DNA from: an uncultured Alphaproteobacteria bacterium
GTDB taxonomy: Bacteria > Pseudomonadota > Alphaproteobacteria > Rhizobiales > Ancalomicrobiaceae
Assembly (NCBI GenBank): GCA_937919435.1
Contig: CALFRR010000266.1
Coordinates: forward strand, 1-21,106
Direction: 5' to 3'
Length of the DNA: 21,106 nt
Shown here: piece after piece, positions 1 through 7,026 of the stretch
How the letters are laid out: each line of letters begins with the position of its first letter
Position numbering within the stretch: position 1 is the first letter of the stretch
Position numbers and translations under genes: made by a program
Notes under the pieces: model-generated
Told to the model about the DNA's origin: nothing
Database searches by the model: none
The model's input: the letters and a program-made list of their open reading frames with translations, nothing else

Positions 1-693
1 GACGCCGCAGGCGTAGGTCTGCGGGTTCCAGCCGTAGCCGGCGTCCTTGTAGCGGCCGGGCTTCTGGGTCATGAACCAGGCGAGCGACGACTGATCGGTC
101 GCCACCGCGTCGGCGCGGCTCGATTCCAGCGCCTGGAAGGTCAGGTCGACCGAGTCGTACTGGTCGACGGTCGCTTCCGGCAGGGCCGCCTTGACCATCG
201 ATTCGGCGTAGACGTTCTGCAGCACGGAGATCCGCGCCGCCTTGCCGGCCGCCTTCAGCGCGGCGTAATCGGCGTATTTGCCGTTCGCCTTGAGCATCAG
301 GCCGACGCCTTCCCGGTAATAGGGGATGGTGAAGGCGATCTGCTGGGCGCGTGCGCCGGTCACCGTCATGAACTGACAGGTGATGTCGACCTTGTTCGTC
401 GTGATGTTCGGGATGCGGGCATCCGACGACTGGTTGACGAACTGGATCTTGTCGGGATCGTTGAACAGGGCCTTGGCGACGATACGGCCCATGTCGACAT
501 CGAAGCCCTGCAGCTTGTCGTCGGCACTCTTGAAGTGCCACGGCGCATTGGTGCTGCCGGTGCCGAGGACGAGGTACCCGCGCTGGAGAACCTCGTCGAG
601 TTTGCTGGTCGCCTGCTGGGCCGAGGCCGGCAGTGCGAAACCGGCGAGAAGGATGGGGAGCGTCAGTACGCTGGTACGGAGCGAGATGGCCAT
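1..693 (-). CDS. ABC transporter substrate-binding protein, family 3 (partial, C-terminus outside window)
   Basis: Periplasmic solute-binding protein of the polar amino-acid ABC type (SBP_bac_3 fold). 231 codons are visible and the frame runs off the left edge, so the C-terminal part and any permease/ATPase genes lie outside. The start at 693 is preceded by a GGGGGAAA ribosome site and opens a Sec signal peptide (hydrophobic TLPILLAGFALPASAQQ, probable cleavage after ASA). Family hallmarks follow: LQRGYLVLGTGSTNAPWHF, then GFDVDMGRIVAKALF, then SSDARIPNITTNKVDI, whose Arg is the usual ligand carboxylate contact, and YYREGVGLML. Ligand is likely an amino acid or related small polar molecule; I cannot say which. 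It is transcribed in the same direction as kduID but lies more than 400 nt downstream, behind its own promoter/operator region, so it is probably a separate unit unrelated to uronate catabolism. Confidence 0.85.
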   Translation of the reverse strand, partial: MAISLRTSVLTLPILLAGFALPASAQQATSKLDEVLQRGYLVLGTGSTNAPWHFKSADDKLQGFDVDMGRIVAKALFNDPDKIQFVNQSSDARIPNITTNKVDITCQFMTVTGARAQQIAFTIPYYREGVGLMLKANGKYADYAALKAAGKAARISVLQNVYAESMVKAALPEATVDQYDSVDLTFQALESSRADAVATDQSSLAWFMTQKPGRYKDAGYGWNPQTYACGV

Positions 694-724
694 GATTTCC
701 CCCGATGAGACGATTGCCTCAGAG

Positions 725-762
725 TGTCCGAAATATGGGACAATGGTCCAAGGTATCGGACA
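725..762 (-). promoter_or_regulatory. Two tandem 18-bp palindromic operators upstream of the ABC binding protein
   Basis: TGTCCGAAATATGGGACA (725-742) and GGTCCAAGGTATCGGACA (745-762) are imperfect palindromes with GTCC/GGAC arms and an 8-nt centre, repeated at an exact 20-bp period, close to two helical turns. The outermost arms also pair perfectly (GTGTCCGA at 724-731 with TCGGACAC at 756-763). They lie 32-70 nt before the start codon at 693. The regulator is unknown; a repressor binding as two stacked dimers is my inference. Confidence 0.6.
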
Positions 763-763
763 C

Positions 764-1132
764 GCGAAGTGAGGGACAGTTTCCACCCTTTGTCAAGGCG
801 CATGGCGTGGGGCTCCCCGATCGTCGAAGACGGCGAGGGGACCGATGACGGCGCGATCGGTCGAGCGGGGGAGGGTTCGGGCGCGTCGGGTCGGCGCGGA
901 CGCGGCGATGGGCGGCGCGAACGCCGTCGGCGCTCGCTCCGGGACCGCGAAATCGTGTCGGTGGAAAGCGGGGACGACCGACGAGACCGGTCGGAAGGGC
1001 GCGGGGCCCGCGTGAACGACGATCCTCGGCGTCGCCGTCGCGGGAAGTGCGCGGGCGGGGCGGATCGTGTCGGAAGGTCGCCCTCCGGGACCGCGGCCGG
1101 GGGGCGCGCGATCTCGGAGGGCGGAGCCGCCC
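764..1132. other. Intergenic stretch between the ABC gene promoter and the end of kduD
   Basis: Apart from the -35 candidate at 791-796 and the kduD hairpin at its right end, I see no gene. Open frames here on both strands are rich in Arg/Gly/Asp, lack ribosome sites and resemble no family. The sequence is unusually GC-rich, with no AT-rich promoter patch. Confidence 0.5.
791..796 (-). promoter_or_regulatory. Candidate -35 box (TTGACA) of the ABC binding-protein promoter
   Basis: The minus strand reads a perfect TTGACA about 95 nt upstream of the start codon. The expected -10 position 16-18 nt downstream (about 768-774) has no good TATAAT match. The tandem operators begin just past that position, so they would cover the transcription start. 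A candidate only. Confidence 0.3.
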
Positions 1133-1134
1133 TC
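1117..1134 (-). terminator. Hairpin overlapping the kduD stop codon
   Basis: GAGGGCGG (1117-1124) and CCGCCCTC (1127-1134) form a perfect 8-bp inverted repeat around a 2-nt centre, overlapping the kduD stop codon (1133-1135). No T-run follows on the minus strand, so it is a stem-type terminator or 3'-end stabiliser at best. Confidence 0.4.
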
Positions 1135-1918
1135 AGGGCTGCTTGCCGATGTAGGCGAGGATGCCGCCGTCGACGTAGAGGATGTGGCCGTTGACGAAAT
1201 CGGACGCCGAAGAGGCGAGGAACACCGCCGGTCCCTTCAGATCCTGGGTGGTTCCCCAGCGGTTGGCGGGGGTCTTGGCCAGGATGAAGCTGTTGAACGG
1301 ATGGCCCGGCTCGCGCAGCGGCGCGGTCTGCGGGGTCTCGATGTAGCCCGGTCCGAGGCCGTTGCACTGGATGTTGAAGGCGCCGTATTCGGACGCGATG
1401 TTGCGGGTCAGCATCTTCAGGCCGCCCTTGGCCGCCGCGTAGGCCGACACCGTCTCGCGCCCCAGCTCGCTCATCATCGAACAGATGTTGATGATCTTGC
1501 CGGCGCCCTTGCGGATCATCCCGGGGATCACCGCCTTGGCGACGATGAACGGCGCGTTGAGATCGACGTCGATCACCTGCCGGAAGTCGGCGGCGCTCAT
1601 CTCGACCATCGGGATCCGTTTGATGATCCCGGCGTTGTTGACCAGGATGTCGACGCCGCCGAGATCGGCCTCGATCTTCGCGACCAGCGCGGTGACGCCG
1701 GCCTCGTCGGTGACGTCGCAGACGTAGCCGCGGGCGGGAATCCCGGCCGCCGCATAGTTGGCGAGGCCCTTCTCCAGGGCGGCTTCGTTGATGTCGTTGA
1801 AGGCGATCTTGGCGCCGGCTTCGGCGAGCGCCGAGGCGATGGCGAAGCCGATGCCGTAGGAGGCTCCGGTCACGAGGGCGACCTTGCCCTCGAGCGAGAA
1901 CGGATTGGCGAGTGTCAT
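1133..1918 (-). CDS. kduD: 2-dehydro-3-deoxy-D-gluconate 5-dehydrogenase (KduD)
   Basis: A cytoplasmic 261-aa short-chain dehydrogenase that would reduce 2,5-diketo-3-deoxygluconate (DKII) to 2-keto-3-deoxygluconate with NAD(P)H, the step after KduI. Visible features are the cofactor loop TGASYGIG (17-24), NNAG (94-97), a catalytic Ser in ICSMMSE (147-150) and YAAAK (Tyr160, Lys164). The C-terminal DGGILAYIGKQP is typical of KduD and gluconate-5-dehydrogenase-like proteins linked to uronate clusters. The start at 1918 is chosen because TLANPFSLEGKVALVTG is the normal N-terminal context of the family; the ribosome site is weak. It follows kduI by 69 nt, a gap containing a strong hairpin. A KduD call rather than gluconate 5-dehydrogenase rests mainly on the adjacent kduI; the families cannot be separated by motifs alone. 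Confidence 0.85.
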   Translation of the reverse strand: MTLANPFSLEGKVALVTGASYGIGFAIASALAEAGAKIAFNDINEAALEKGLANYAAAGIPARGYVCDVTDEAGVTALVAKIEADLGGVDILVNNAGIIKRIPMVEMSAADFRQVIDVDLNAPFIVAKAVIPGMIRKGAGKIINICSMMSELGRETVSAYAAAKGGLKMLTRNIASEYGAFNIQCNGLGPGYIETPQTAPLREPGHPFNSFILAKTPANRWGTTQDLKGPAVFLASSASDFVNGHILYVDGGILAYIGKQP

Positions 1919-1948
1919 GGCGGTACGTCCGTCGGGAATGAGGAGACG

Positions 1949-1981
1949 GGGCCGCCCGCTCGACGCGGGACCGGGCGGCCC
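1949..1981 (-). other. Intercistronic hairpin between kduI and kduD
   Basis: GGGCCGCCCG (1949-1958) pairs perfectly with CGGGCGGCCC (1972-1981) around a 13-nt loop, 7 nt after the kduI stop codon. In the transcript it would be a 10-bp GC stem able to protect the kduI 3' end or reduce kduD expression. No U-tract follows, so full termination is unlikely. Confidence 0.45.
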
Positions 1982-1987
1982 GGGAGA

Positions 1988-2830
1988 TCAGCGCAGATCG
2001 GGAGTGGCGATGTGGTCCATGTCGTCGAAAGTCTGGTTCTCGCCGCCCATCGCCCAGATGAACGAATAGGCCGAGGTGCCGCAGCCCGAATGGATCGACC
2101 AGGACGGCGAGATCACCGCGTCTTCGTTGCGCACCACGATGTGGCGGGTCTCGGTGCCTTCGCCCATCATGTGGAACACCGCCTGATCGGCGGGAACGTT
2201 GAAGTAGGTGTAGATCTCCATCCGACGCTCGTGGGTGTGGGCCGGCATGGTGTTCCACACGCTGCCCGGCTCGAGCTCGGTCAGGCCCATCGACAGCTGG
2301 CAGGTCTTCAGCACGTCGGGATGGATGAACTGGTTGATCACCCGCTTGTTGGCGGTTGCTTCCGAGCCGAGAGGCTTCTTCTTGGCGTCGGCGATCGACA
2401 GGAACCGGGTCTCGTAGGCGCAGTGCGCCGGCGCCGAGACCATGTAGAACTTCGCCGGCTTCGCCGGGTCGTCGCTGGCGAAGGTCACCGAACGGCTGCC
2501 CTGGGTGACGTAGAGGCAGTCCTTGAAGCCGAGGGCAAAGGTCTTGCCGTCGACGACGATCCGGCCGGGACCGCCGATGTTGAAGATGCCGAGCTCGCGC
2601 CGCTCCAGGACGAAGGTCGTGCCGAAGCTCTTCATGCAGTCGAGCCCCTTGTCGAGCGGCACCACTTCGGCGACCGGCATGCACCCGAAGACCACCATCC
2701 GGTCGACGTGGCTGTAGACCGCCCGGACCGTGTCGGCGACGTAGAGGCCGTCGACCAGAAACTCGGCACGGGTCTCCTCGGTGGTGTAGCGGCGGAAGTC
2801 ACGTTGATTGCACGAATAGCGAATGTCCAT
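1988..2830 (-). CDS. kduI: 5-keto-4-deoxyuronate isomerase (KduI)
   Basis: A cytoplasmic metal-dependent ketol-isomerase converting 4-deoxy-L-threo-5-hexosulose uronate (DKI) to 2,5-diketo-3-deoxygluconate in unsaturated-uronate catabolism. At 280 aa it has the usual family length. The zinc-site motif PAHTHERRME gives His198, His200 and Glu205, and His247 is in SPSWSIHSGCG; these match the E. coli KduI ligands (His196, His198, Glu203, His245) at a constant offset of two. The family N-terminus DIRYSCNQRDFRRYTTEETRAEFLV and the C-terminal IWAMGGENQTFDDMD are also present. The start at 2830 has an upstream GAGAGGA. It is the first gene of a kduI-kduD unit with its own promoter region holding two TGGTAT-type repeats. 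A role in isomerising ordinary hexuronates, reported for some KduI, is also possible. Confidence 0.95.
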   Translation of the reverse strand: MDIRYSCNQRDFRRYTTEETRAEFLVDGLYVADTVRAVYSHVDRMVVFGCMPVAEVVPLDKGLDCMKSFGTTFVLERRELGIFNIGGPGRIVVDGKTFALGFKDCLYVTQGSRSVTFASDDPAKPAKFYMVSAPAHCAYETRFLSIADAKKKPLGSEATANKRVINQFIHPDVLKTCQLSMGLTELEPGSVWNTMPAHTHERRMEIYTYFNVPADQAVFHMMGEGTETRHIVVRNEDAVISPSWSIHSGCGTSAYSFIWAMGGENQTFDDMDHIATPDLR

Positions 2831-3002
2831 GTCGATCCTCTCTCGCCGTCAGCGGCGTTCGTGTGTCGCGTGGCCGGTGGTCGCTCGCGGGCGATTCCGG
2901 GTGCAGGGCGGCGACCGCCGTCTGCGCGTCCGGAGCCCCGCGGCGGAACGAACCCGGCGCCGTCGACGCCGCGCCGTCGTCCGCGCCGACGACCTGCTCG
3001 CC

Positions 3003-3038
3003 CTTACCATACCAGCTTGTCTGCTCTTACCATACCAG
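3003..3038 (-). promoter_or_regulatory. Two direct repeats CTTACCATACCAG (operator-like) upstream of kduI
   Basis: The identical 13-mer CTTACCATACCAG occurs at 3003-3015 and 3026-3038, a 23-bp period. On the kduI strand each reads CTGGTATGGTAAG. The core TGGTAT matches half of the known UxuR/ExuR (GntR family) operator, whose E. coli consensus centres on TTGGTATACCAA. The same core with ATACCA arms recurs upstream of the second GntR gene and of the dehydratase operon, making that GntR the best candidate binder. Each repeat also contains TATGGT, a weak -10 match. Confidence 0.6.
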
Positions 3039-3214
3039 AAAGATGGCGACATCGGGTCTTCGTCGCGATTCTTCCGCGCCGGTCGGTCGGCGCCCTGCCG
3101 GAACCGCGGTGGGAGACCACCCGTGCGCCTCGGCGAGCCGCCTTCGTGGCGGTCGCGGCGCTTCCCGATCGGCCCGAGCCGGCGGTTCCGCCCGTGGCGG
3201 CCGCGAGATGGACG

Positions 3215-3241
3215 GGGCGCGTCACCGGTGGCGACGCGCCC
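3215..3241. terminator. Hairpin downstream of dctP, bidirectional terminator candidate
   Basis: GGGCGCGTC (3215-3223) and GACGCGCCC (3233-3241) are perfect 9-bp arms around a 9-nt loop. The plus strand continues GTTTTC, so the reading with a U-tract is plus-directed; the minus strand has the A-tract before the stem. It lies 25 nt past the dctP stop and separates the TRAP operon from the kduI promoter. Confidence 0.55.
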
Positions 3242-3265
3242 GTTTTCATGGGAACGCCGTTCCGC

Positions 3266-4273
3266 TCAGCGGCAGGAGTCGGCGATCTCCTGGAACTTCT
3301 TGACGTTCGCCTCGCCGCAATAGGCGGCGATGCGGGCGTAGGCCGGTTCCATCTTGGCGCGGAACGGCGCCAGGTTCGGCTTGGTCACCTGGATGCCGGC
3401 GGCGGCGATCTTCTCGATCTGGCCGGTCTCGTCGTCGGCGATCTGCTTGCGCATCAGGTTGGCCGAGAGGGCGCTCTCTTCGCGGAAGATCTTCTGCTGG
3501 TCGGGCGTCAGACGCTTCCAGGCCACGTTGGAGATCACGTGCACCATGCTGTTGTAGACGTGGCGGGTGATCGCCAGGTGCTTCTGCACTTCGTAGAACT
3601 TGTTGAAGAAGGTGACGGCGATCGGGTTCTCCTGGCCGTCGACGACCTTCTGCGACAGCGCCAGATAGAGTTCCGGGAAGGCGATGGCGTGCACGACCGC
3701 GCCGAGCGCCTCCATCGACGCCTGGATCTGCAGTTCCGGCGGCGTGCGGACGTTGAGGCCCTTCATGTCCTCCGGCGTGTTGATCGGCCGGATCGAGTTG
3801 GTCACGTTGCGGAAGCCGTAGTCCCAGCTCCTGAGCACGACGAAGCCCTGCTTCTCGGCGAGCGGCGCCATCCAGTCCTGGGCCGGGCCGTCGAGGACGC
3901 GGAACACGTGCTCCGGTCCGTCGAACACGAACGGCAGCATCACCGTGGCGAAGGCGCGCTCGAACTTGTCGAGCTGGCCCTGGGTCGGCAGACCCATGTC
4001 GATGGTGCCGAGCTTGACCTGCTGGGCCTGCTCCTGCGGGCCGCCGAGCACGTTGTTCGGGAAGATGTTGATCTTCACCGCGCCGCTGGTCCGCTTCTCG
4101 ACGTTGGCGGCGAACTGCTTGGCCGCCACGTGGGCCGGATGGTCCTCCTGGGCGTAGTGGGCCCAGCGCAGGGTCAGCGGGCCGGCGCCGCGCGCGATGT
4201 TCGGGGCGGCCATCATCAGGCCCGCTCCCACGCCGGTCTTGAAGAACGTCCGGCGGTCCAATTTCAGATCCAT
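3266..4273 (-). CDS. dctP: TRAP transporter substrate-binding protein DctP, Tat-exported
   Basis: A 335-aa periplasmic binding protein that hands an organic acid to the DctQM permease encoded directly upstream. The N-terminus has a twin-arginine signal, DRRTFFK (residues 6-12) followed by TGVGAGLMMAAP, suggesting export in folded form. DctP-family features are LRWAHYAQEDHPAH (35-48), VLGGPQEQAQQVKLGTIDMG, and LNVRTPPELQIQASMEALGAVV (173-194), whose Arg176 is the conserved carboxylate-binding position; DGQENP (212-217) follows. The start at 4273 has a strong AGGAGGAAA site. It follows dctQM by 34 nt and is the last gene of the kdgF-dctQM-dctP unit. Context with KdgF, KduI and KduD points to an unsaturated or related uronate as ligand (inference). 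Confidence 0.93.
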   Translation of the reverse strand: MDLKLDRRTFFKTGVGAGLMMAAPNIARGAGPLTLRWAHYAQEDHPAHVAAKQFAANVEKRTSGAVKINIFPNNVLGGPQEQAQQVKLGTIDMGLPTQGQLDKFERAFATVMLPFVFDGPEHVFRVLDGPAQDWMAPLAEKQGFVVLRSWDYGFRNVTNSIRPINTPEDMKGLNVRTPPELQIQASMEALGAVVHAIAFPELYLALSQKVVDGQENPIAVTFFNKFYEVQKHLAITRHVYNSMVHVISNVAWKRLTPDQQKIFREESALSANLMRKQIADDETGQIEKIAAAGIQVTKPNLAPFRAKMEPAYARIAAYCGEANVKKFQEIADSCR

Positions 4274-4307
4274 GGTTTCCTCCTGAGTATGGTCTTTTCG
4301 ATCGGCG

Positions 4308-6179
4308 TCACATGAAGCCGAACAGTCTGGGCAGGACGAGTGAGAACCACGGCACGAAGGCGACGATCAGCAGCCCCGTGACGATGACGGCGAGGTACGG
4401 CAACATCGCCTTCGACGCGGATTCGATGTCGCAGCGCATGATCGCGCAGCAGACGTAGAAGCCGACGCCGACCAGCGGCATGAAGCCGCCGATGCCCATG
4501 GTGATGATCAACACCAGAGCGTAGTGGACCTCGTTGAGGCCGAGTTTGCCGGCGATCGGGATCAGCAGAGGCGCCAGCACGTTGAGCGACGGCAGACCCT
4601 CGAGCAGCACGCCGACCACGACGAGCAGCAGGATCGAGCCGATCATGAACACCTCGTTGCCGCCGCCGACGGCGTGCAGCAGGGCGACGAGGCGCTGCGG
4701 CAGCGAAGCGACGGTGAGCGTCCACGAGAAGGCCGAGGCCGCGGCGAAGATGAACAGCAGCACGCCGGTCAGCGCCGAGGCGTCGACGATCGTCCGCTTG
4801 AACGTCTCCCAGTTCATCCGCCGGTAGACGAACGCGCCGAGCAGCAGGCCGTAGAGCACCGCGGCGGCGGCGACTTCGGTCGGTGTCGCGACGCCGAACA
4901 GGATGCCGCCGAGCAGCATGCCGGGCATCGACAACGGCAGCACCGCGTGCAGGCAGGCGTTGGCGATCTCGCGCGCCGGCGGCCGCGGGGTGGTCGGCGA
5001 ACCGTCGCGCCGCGCCCGGTACCAGATCATCAGCATCAGGCAGATCGCCATCACCGCCGCCGGCAGCATGCCGCCGACGAACATCGCGGCGACCGAGACG
5101 TTGGTGATCGATCCGACGATCAGCATGGCGATCGACGGCGGGATGGTCTCGCCCATGATCGCGGTGGCGGCGAGCACCGCGGCACCCTCGGCGGCGCCGT
5201 GGCGTTCGGTGATCTTGTCGCGCATCACCGTGCCGACCGCGGCGACGTCCGCCGGCTTCGATCCCGAGAGACCGGAGACGACGTACATGCTGGCGACGGT
5301 GACCTGGAGCAGGCCGCCGCGCATGTGCCCGACCAGCGTGTAGATGAACTGGACGAGGCGTTCGCTGATTCCGCCGCGCTCCATGATCAGGCCGGCGAAG
5401 ATGAAGAACGGTACCGCCAGCAGGATGAAGTTGCCGGTACCGTTGACCATGTTGTGCGGCACCACCACCATCGACGGTGCGTCGATGAACCAGAGGTAGG
5501 CCGAAGTGGCGAGCAGCAGCACGAAACCGACGGGAATACCGGCGAGAATCGCGAAGAAGAACAGGGCCAGGGCGGCGATCAGCGGCGCTTCGCCGTCGAG
5601 CGGCAGCCACAGGTCCGAGGCCAGCGTGGCAGTGAGCAGGAGCACCGCGACGACGCCGCCGACGGCGAGCGAGACGACGCCGTGGGCGCGCAGGTTGAGC
5701 ACCGCGTAGATCGCCAGCAGCACCATGCCGATCGGCAGCGGCATCGCGATGACGGCGGCCGGAAGCTGGAGGATCGGCGTGATCTCGTACCAGCTCGACG
5801 AGATGAACTCGAGCGAGGCGAGACCGACCAGCACCGCGGTGCCGAGCACCACGACGTCGGCGAGGACGATCAGGATGCGTTCGGCCGGGGCGGGCAGGCG
5901 GCTGAGGACGATGCGGACGCTGGCGTGGTCGCGGCGGCGATAGGCGACGGCGCCGCCGATGAAGGCCAGCACCGTGAGCGCGATGCGGGCCACTTCATCG
6001 GCCCACAGGAACGAGTGTTGCAGGTAGTGGCGCGCGAAGATGTTCCCGAGGACGAGCGCGAGCTCCACGACCATCGCGACGGCCAACAGGGCATCGGCCA
6101 CGTCGCTCATCCCGTCGATCAGCCGGTTGGGTCTGACCGCATAGTTTTGTCGGCTCGTATCGGCCGTCGTCGACGTCAT
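4308..6179 (-). CDS. Fused TRAP transporter permease, DctQ-DctM
   Basis: A 623-aa inner-membrane protein combining the small (DctQ, about residues 1-170) and large (DctM, from about residue 190) TRAP subunits in one chain. The DctQ part shows the family pattern: a helix over residues 28-50, FLWADEVARIALTVLAFIGGAVAYRRRDHASV, and two further helices. The DctM part begins with LWLPLDGEAPLIAALALFFFAILAGIPVGFVLLLATSAYLWF and includes FFIFAGLIMERGGISERLV, GLSGSKPADVAAVGTVM, MGETIPPSIAMLIVGSITNVSV and VATPTEVAAAAVLYGLLLG, all typical of DctM. The start at 6179 is chosen for its GGGAGGAAA site; upstream codons are out of family. It uses the Na+-coupled secondary transport mechanism of TRAP systems and pairs with the DctP gene 34 nt downstream. 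The second TRAP system in this window has separate Q and M genes. Confidence 0.93.
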   Translation of the reverse strand: MTSTTADTSRQNYAVRPNRLIDGMSDVADALLAVAMVVELALVLGNIFARHYLQHSFLWADEVARIALTVLAFIGGAVAYRRRDHASVRIVLSRLPAPAERILIVLADVVVLGTAVLVGLASLEFISSSWYEITPILQLPAAVIAMPLPIGMVLLAIYAVLNLRAHGVVSLAVGGVVAVLLLTATLASDLWLPLDGEAPLIAALALFFFAILAGIPVGFVLLLATSAYLWFIDAPSMVVVPHNMVNGTGNFILLAVPFFIFAGLIMERGGISERLVQFIYTLVGHMRGGLLQVTVASMYVVSGLSGSKPADVAAVGTVMRDKITERHGAAEGAAVLAATAIMGETIPPSIAMLIVGSITNVSVAAMFVGGMLPAAVMAICLMLMIWYRARRDGSPTTPRPPAREIANACLHAVLPLSMPGMLLGGILFGVATPTEVAAAAVLYGLLLGAFVYRRMNWETFKRTIVDASALTGVLLFIFAAASAFSWTLTVASLPQRLVALLHAVGGGNEVFMIGSILLLVVVGVLLEGLPSLNVLAPLLIPIAGKLGLNEVHYALVLIITMGIGGFMPLVGVGFYVCCAIMRCDIESASKAMLPYLAVIVTGLLIVAFVPWFSLVLPRLFGFM

Positions 6180-6218
6180 CGACCGTTTCCTCCCAACGGA
6201 ACCCGTTCTCTTGTGTAG

Positions 6219-6265
6219 CGGGGCGACCGCTCGGAGGCCCCCGACGGTCCCGAGCGATCGCCCCG
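6219..6265 (-). other. Intercistronic hairpin between kdgF and dctQM
   Basis: CGGGGCGA-C-CGCTCGG (6219-6234) pairs with CCGAGCG-A-TCGCCCCG (6250-6265) in a 15-bp stem broken by one C/A mismatch, 12 nt after the kdgF stop. There is no U-tract. It would favour stable kdgF mRNA over the membrane-protein cistron. Confidence 0.5.
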
Positions 6266-6277
6266 TACCGGGACCCG

Positions 6278-6670
6278 TCAGGGAGTCGGGCCGGTGATCG
6301 GCAGACCGTGGTCGGCCATCAGCTTGAGGTAGTCCTCCCGCGGCGGGACGAAGATGTCGATCCCGCGGAAGCCGGTGGTGGTACGACCGCCGTGCATCAC
6401 GTTCGAAGGATGGACGCAGACGTCGCCGGCTTCCATCAGGAAGGTCTCGCCGCCGCAGACGTGCTCTTCGCTGCCTTCCAGGATGACCAGGATCTGCACC
6501 GCCTCGTGGGCGTGCATCGGGAAGACGCAGCCGGGGGGATTGGTGATGAAGCTGAGCAGCGCCGGACCGGCGGCGACGAAACGGGTCGACGACTGGGCGG
6601 TCAGCGGCACCAGCGGGATGTCTTCGATCGTGTAGCAGAACTTCGACTTCTTGGTCGCCGTGTAGGCCAT
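6278..6670 (-). CDS. kdgF: KdgF-like cupin, unsaturated uronate linearisation
   Basis: A 130-aa single-domain cupin. KdgF proteins convert cyclic 4,5-unsaturated galacturonate/mannuronate to the linear ketonised form used by KduI. The metal site is visible: His53 and His55 in PMHAHEAVQ, Gln59, and His93 in SNVMHGG. The D-x-F pair (Asp105, Phe107) in GIDIFVPPREDYL matches the pair known to matter in characterised KdgF. Length agrees with the family. The start at 6670 has AAAGGAGA upstream. It is the first gene of the kdgF-dctQM-dctP operon, behind a good sigma70-type promoter at 6838-6865 and a 165-nt leader. Cupins are diverse, so the assignment relies on both the D-x-F motif and the neighbouring kduI/kduD. 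Confidence 0.8.
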   Translation of the reverse strand: MAYTATKKSKFCYTIEDIPLVPLTAQSSTRFVAAGPALLSFITNPPGCVFPMHAHEAVQILVILEGSEEHVCGGETFLMEAGDVCVHPSNVMHGGRTTTGFRGIDIFVPPREDYLKLMADHGLPITGPTP

Positions 6671-7026
6671 GGCGGTCTCCTTTCGGTGGAACGTCGGGGC
6701 CGACCGTCGCGCGTGGTCCGATCGCTTCCGCGGTCGGACCCCCCGTGACCCTCGGCCCTTCGGAGGGCGTTCGCAGCGACCGCCTCGCGACGACCGCACC
6801 GAACGGGCCATGCGGCGTCGCTCGGGAACTGGTCGACATCATATACAAATATATGAGGCATACAAGGAGCGGCGGTTCCGTAGGGCTGCTTAGCCGATCG
6901 CCGGTGCCTCTGAGCGGGCTCTGCAACCGTTGACGCGTGCGCCGAATCCGGCGCGTGCGGCCGCGTTCGCCGGCCGGAACGGCGCGGCGCGACGAATCGC
7001 GGGGAGACGGGAGATGCGGCCGCCGC
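6671..7026. other. Promoter and leader region of the kdgF operon, downstream end of GntR1
   Basis: No gene seen. It contains the kdgF promoter/operator (6836-6865) and, toward the GntR1 end, a GCGCCG/CGGCGC hairpin (about 6941-6956) and a GTTC/GAAC dyad around 6967-6982 that could end the regulator transcript. The 165-nt leader of kdgF is GC-rich without a recognisable riboswitch. Confidence 0.45.
6836..6865 (-). promoter_or_regulatory. Sigma70-like promoter with overlapping AT-rich operator for kdgF-dctQM-dctP
   Basis: On the minus strand a -35 TTGTAT (6860-6865) and a -10 TATGAT (6838-6843) are separated by 16 nt. An AT-rich near-palindrome, ATATA-CAAA-TATAT, fills the spacer and -10, an ideal place for repression. 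The block CCTC...TATA...TGATGT...CGACC is repeated upstream of the alcohol dehydrogenase (7948-7979) in the same orientation relative to its gene. GntR1, which lies between the two copies, is the likely binder. Confidence 0.6.

Larger units (their letters stand above)
2831..3265. other. kduI leader and promoter region, no gene
   Basis: The 435 nt between kduI and the end of dctP hold the two direct operator repeats (3003-3038) and the dctP-side hairpin (3215-3241). The 172 nt between the repeats and the kduI start would be untranslated leader. Short open frames are Arg-rich and show no family features. Confidence 0.5.

Noticed and set aside
1067..4315. 1082-codon plus-strand open frame across kduD, kduI and dctP
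   Set aside because: It is antisense to three well-supported genes, is made of low-complexity Gly/Asp/Arg/Val/His sequence, has no ribosome site and matches no family. It follows from the extreme third-position GC bias.
4524..6218. 564-codon plus-strand open frame opposite the fused permease
   Set aside because: Composition mirrors the hydrophobic codons of dctQM read in antisense; no start signal or domain.
6836..6858. The AT-rich box as an integration host factor or phage attachment site
   Set aside because: No integrase, tRNA or direct-repeat boundary nearby; the position over a -10 and the second copy before another gene fit an operator better.
6180..6926. N-terminal extension of the dctQM frame to 6926
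   Set aside because: It would read through kdgF in another frame. The start at 6179 has a strong ribosome site and gives a normal DctQ N-terminus.
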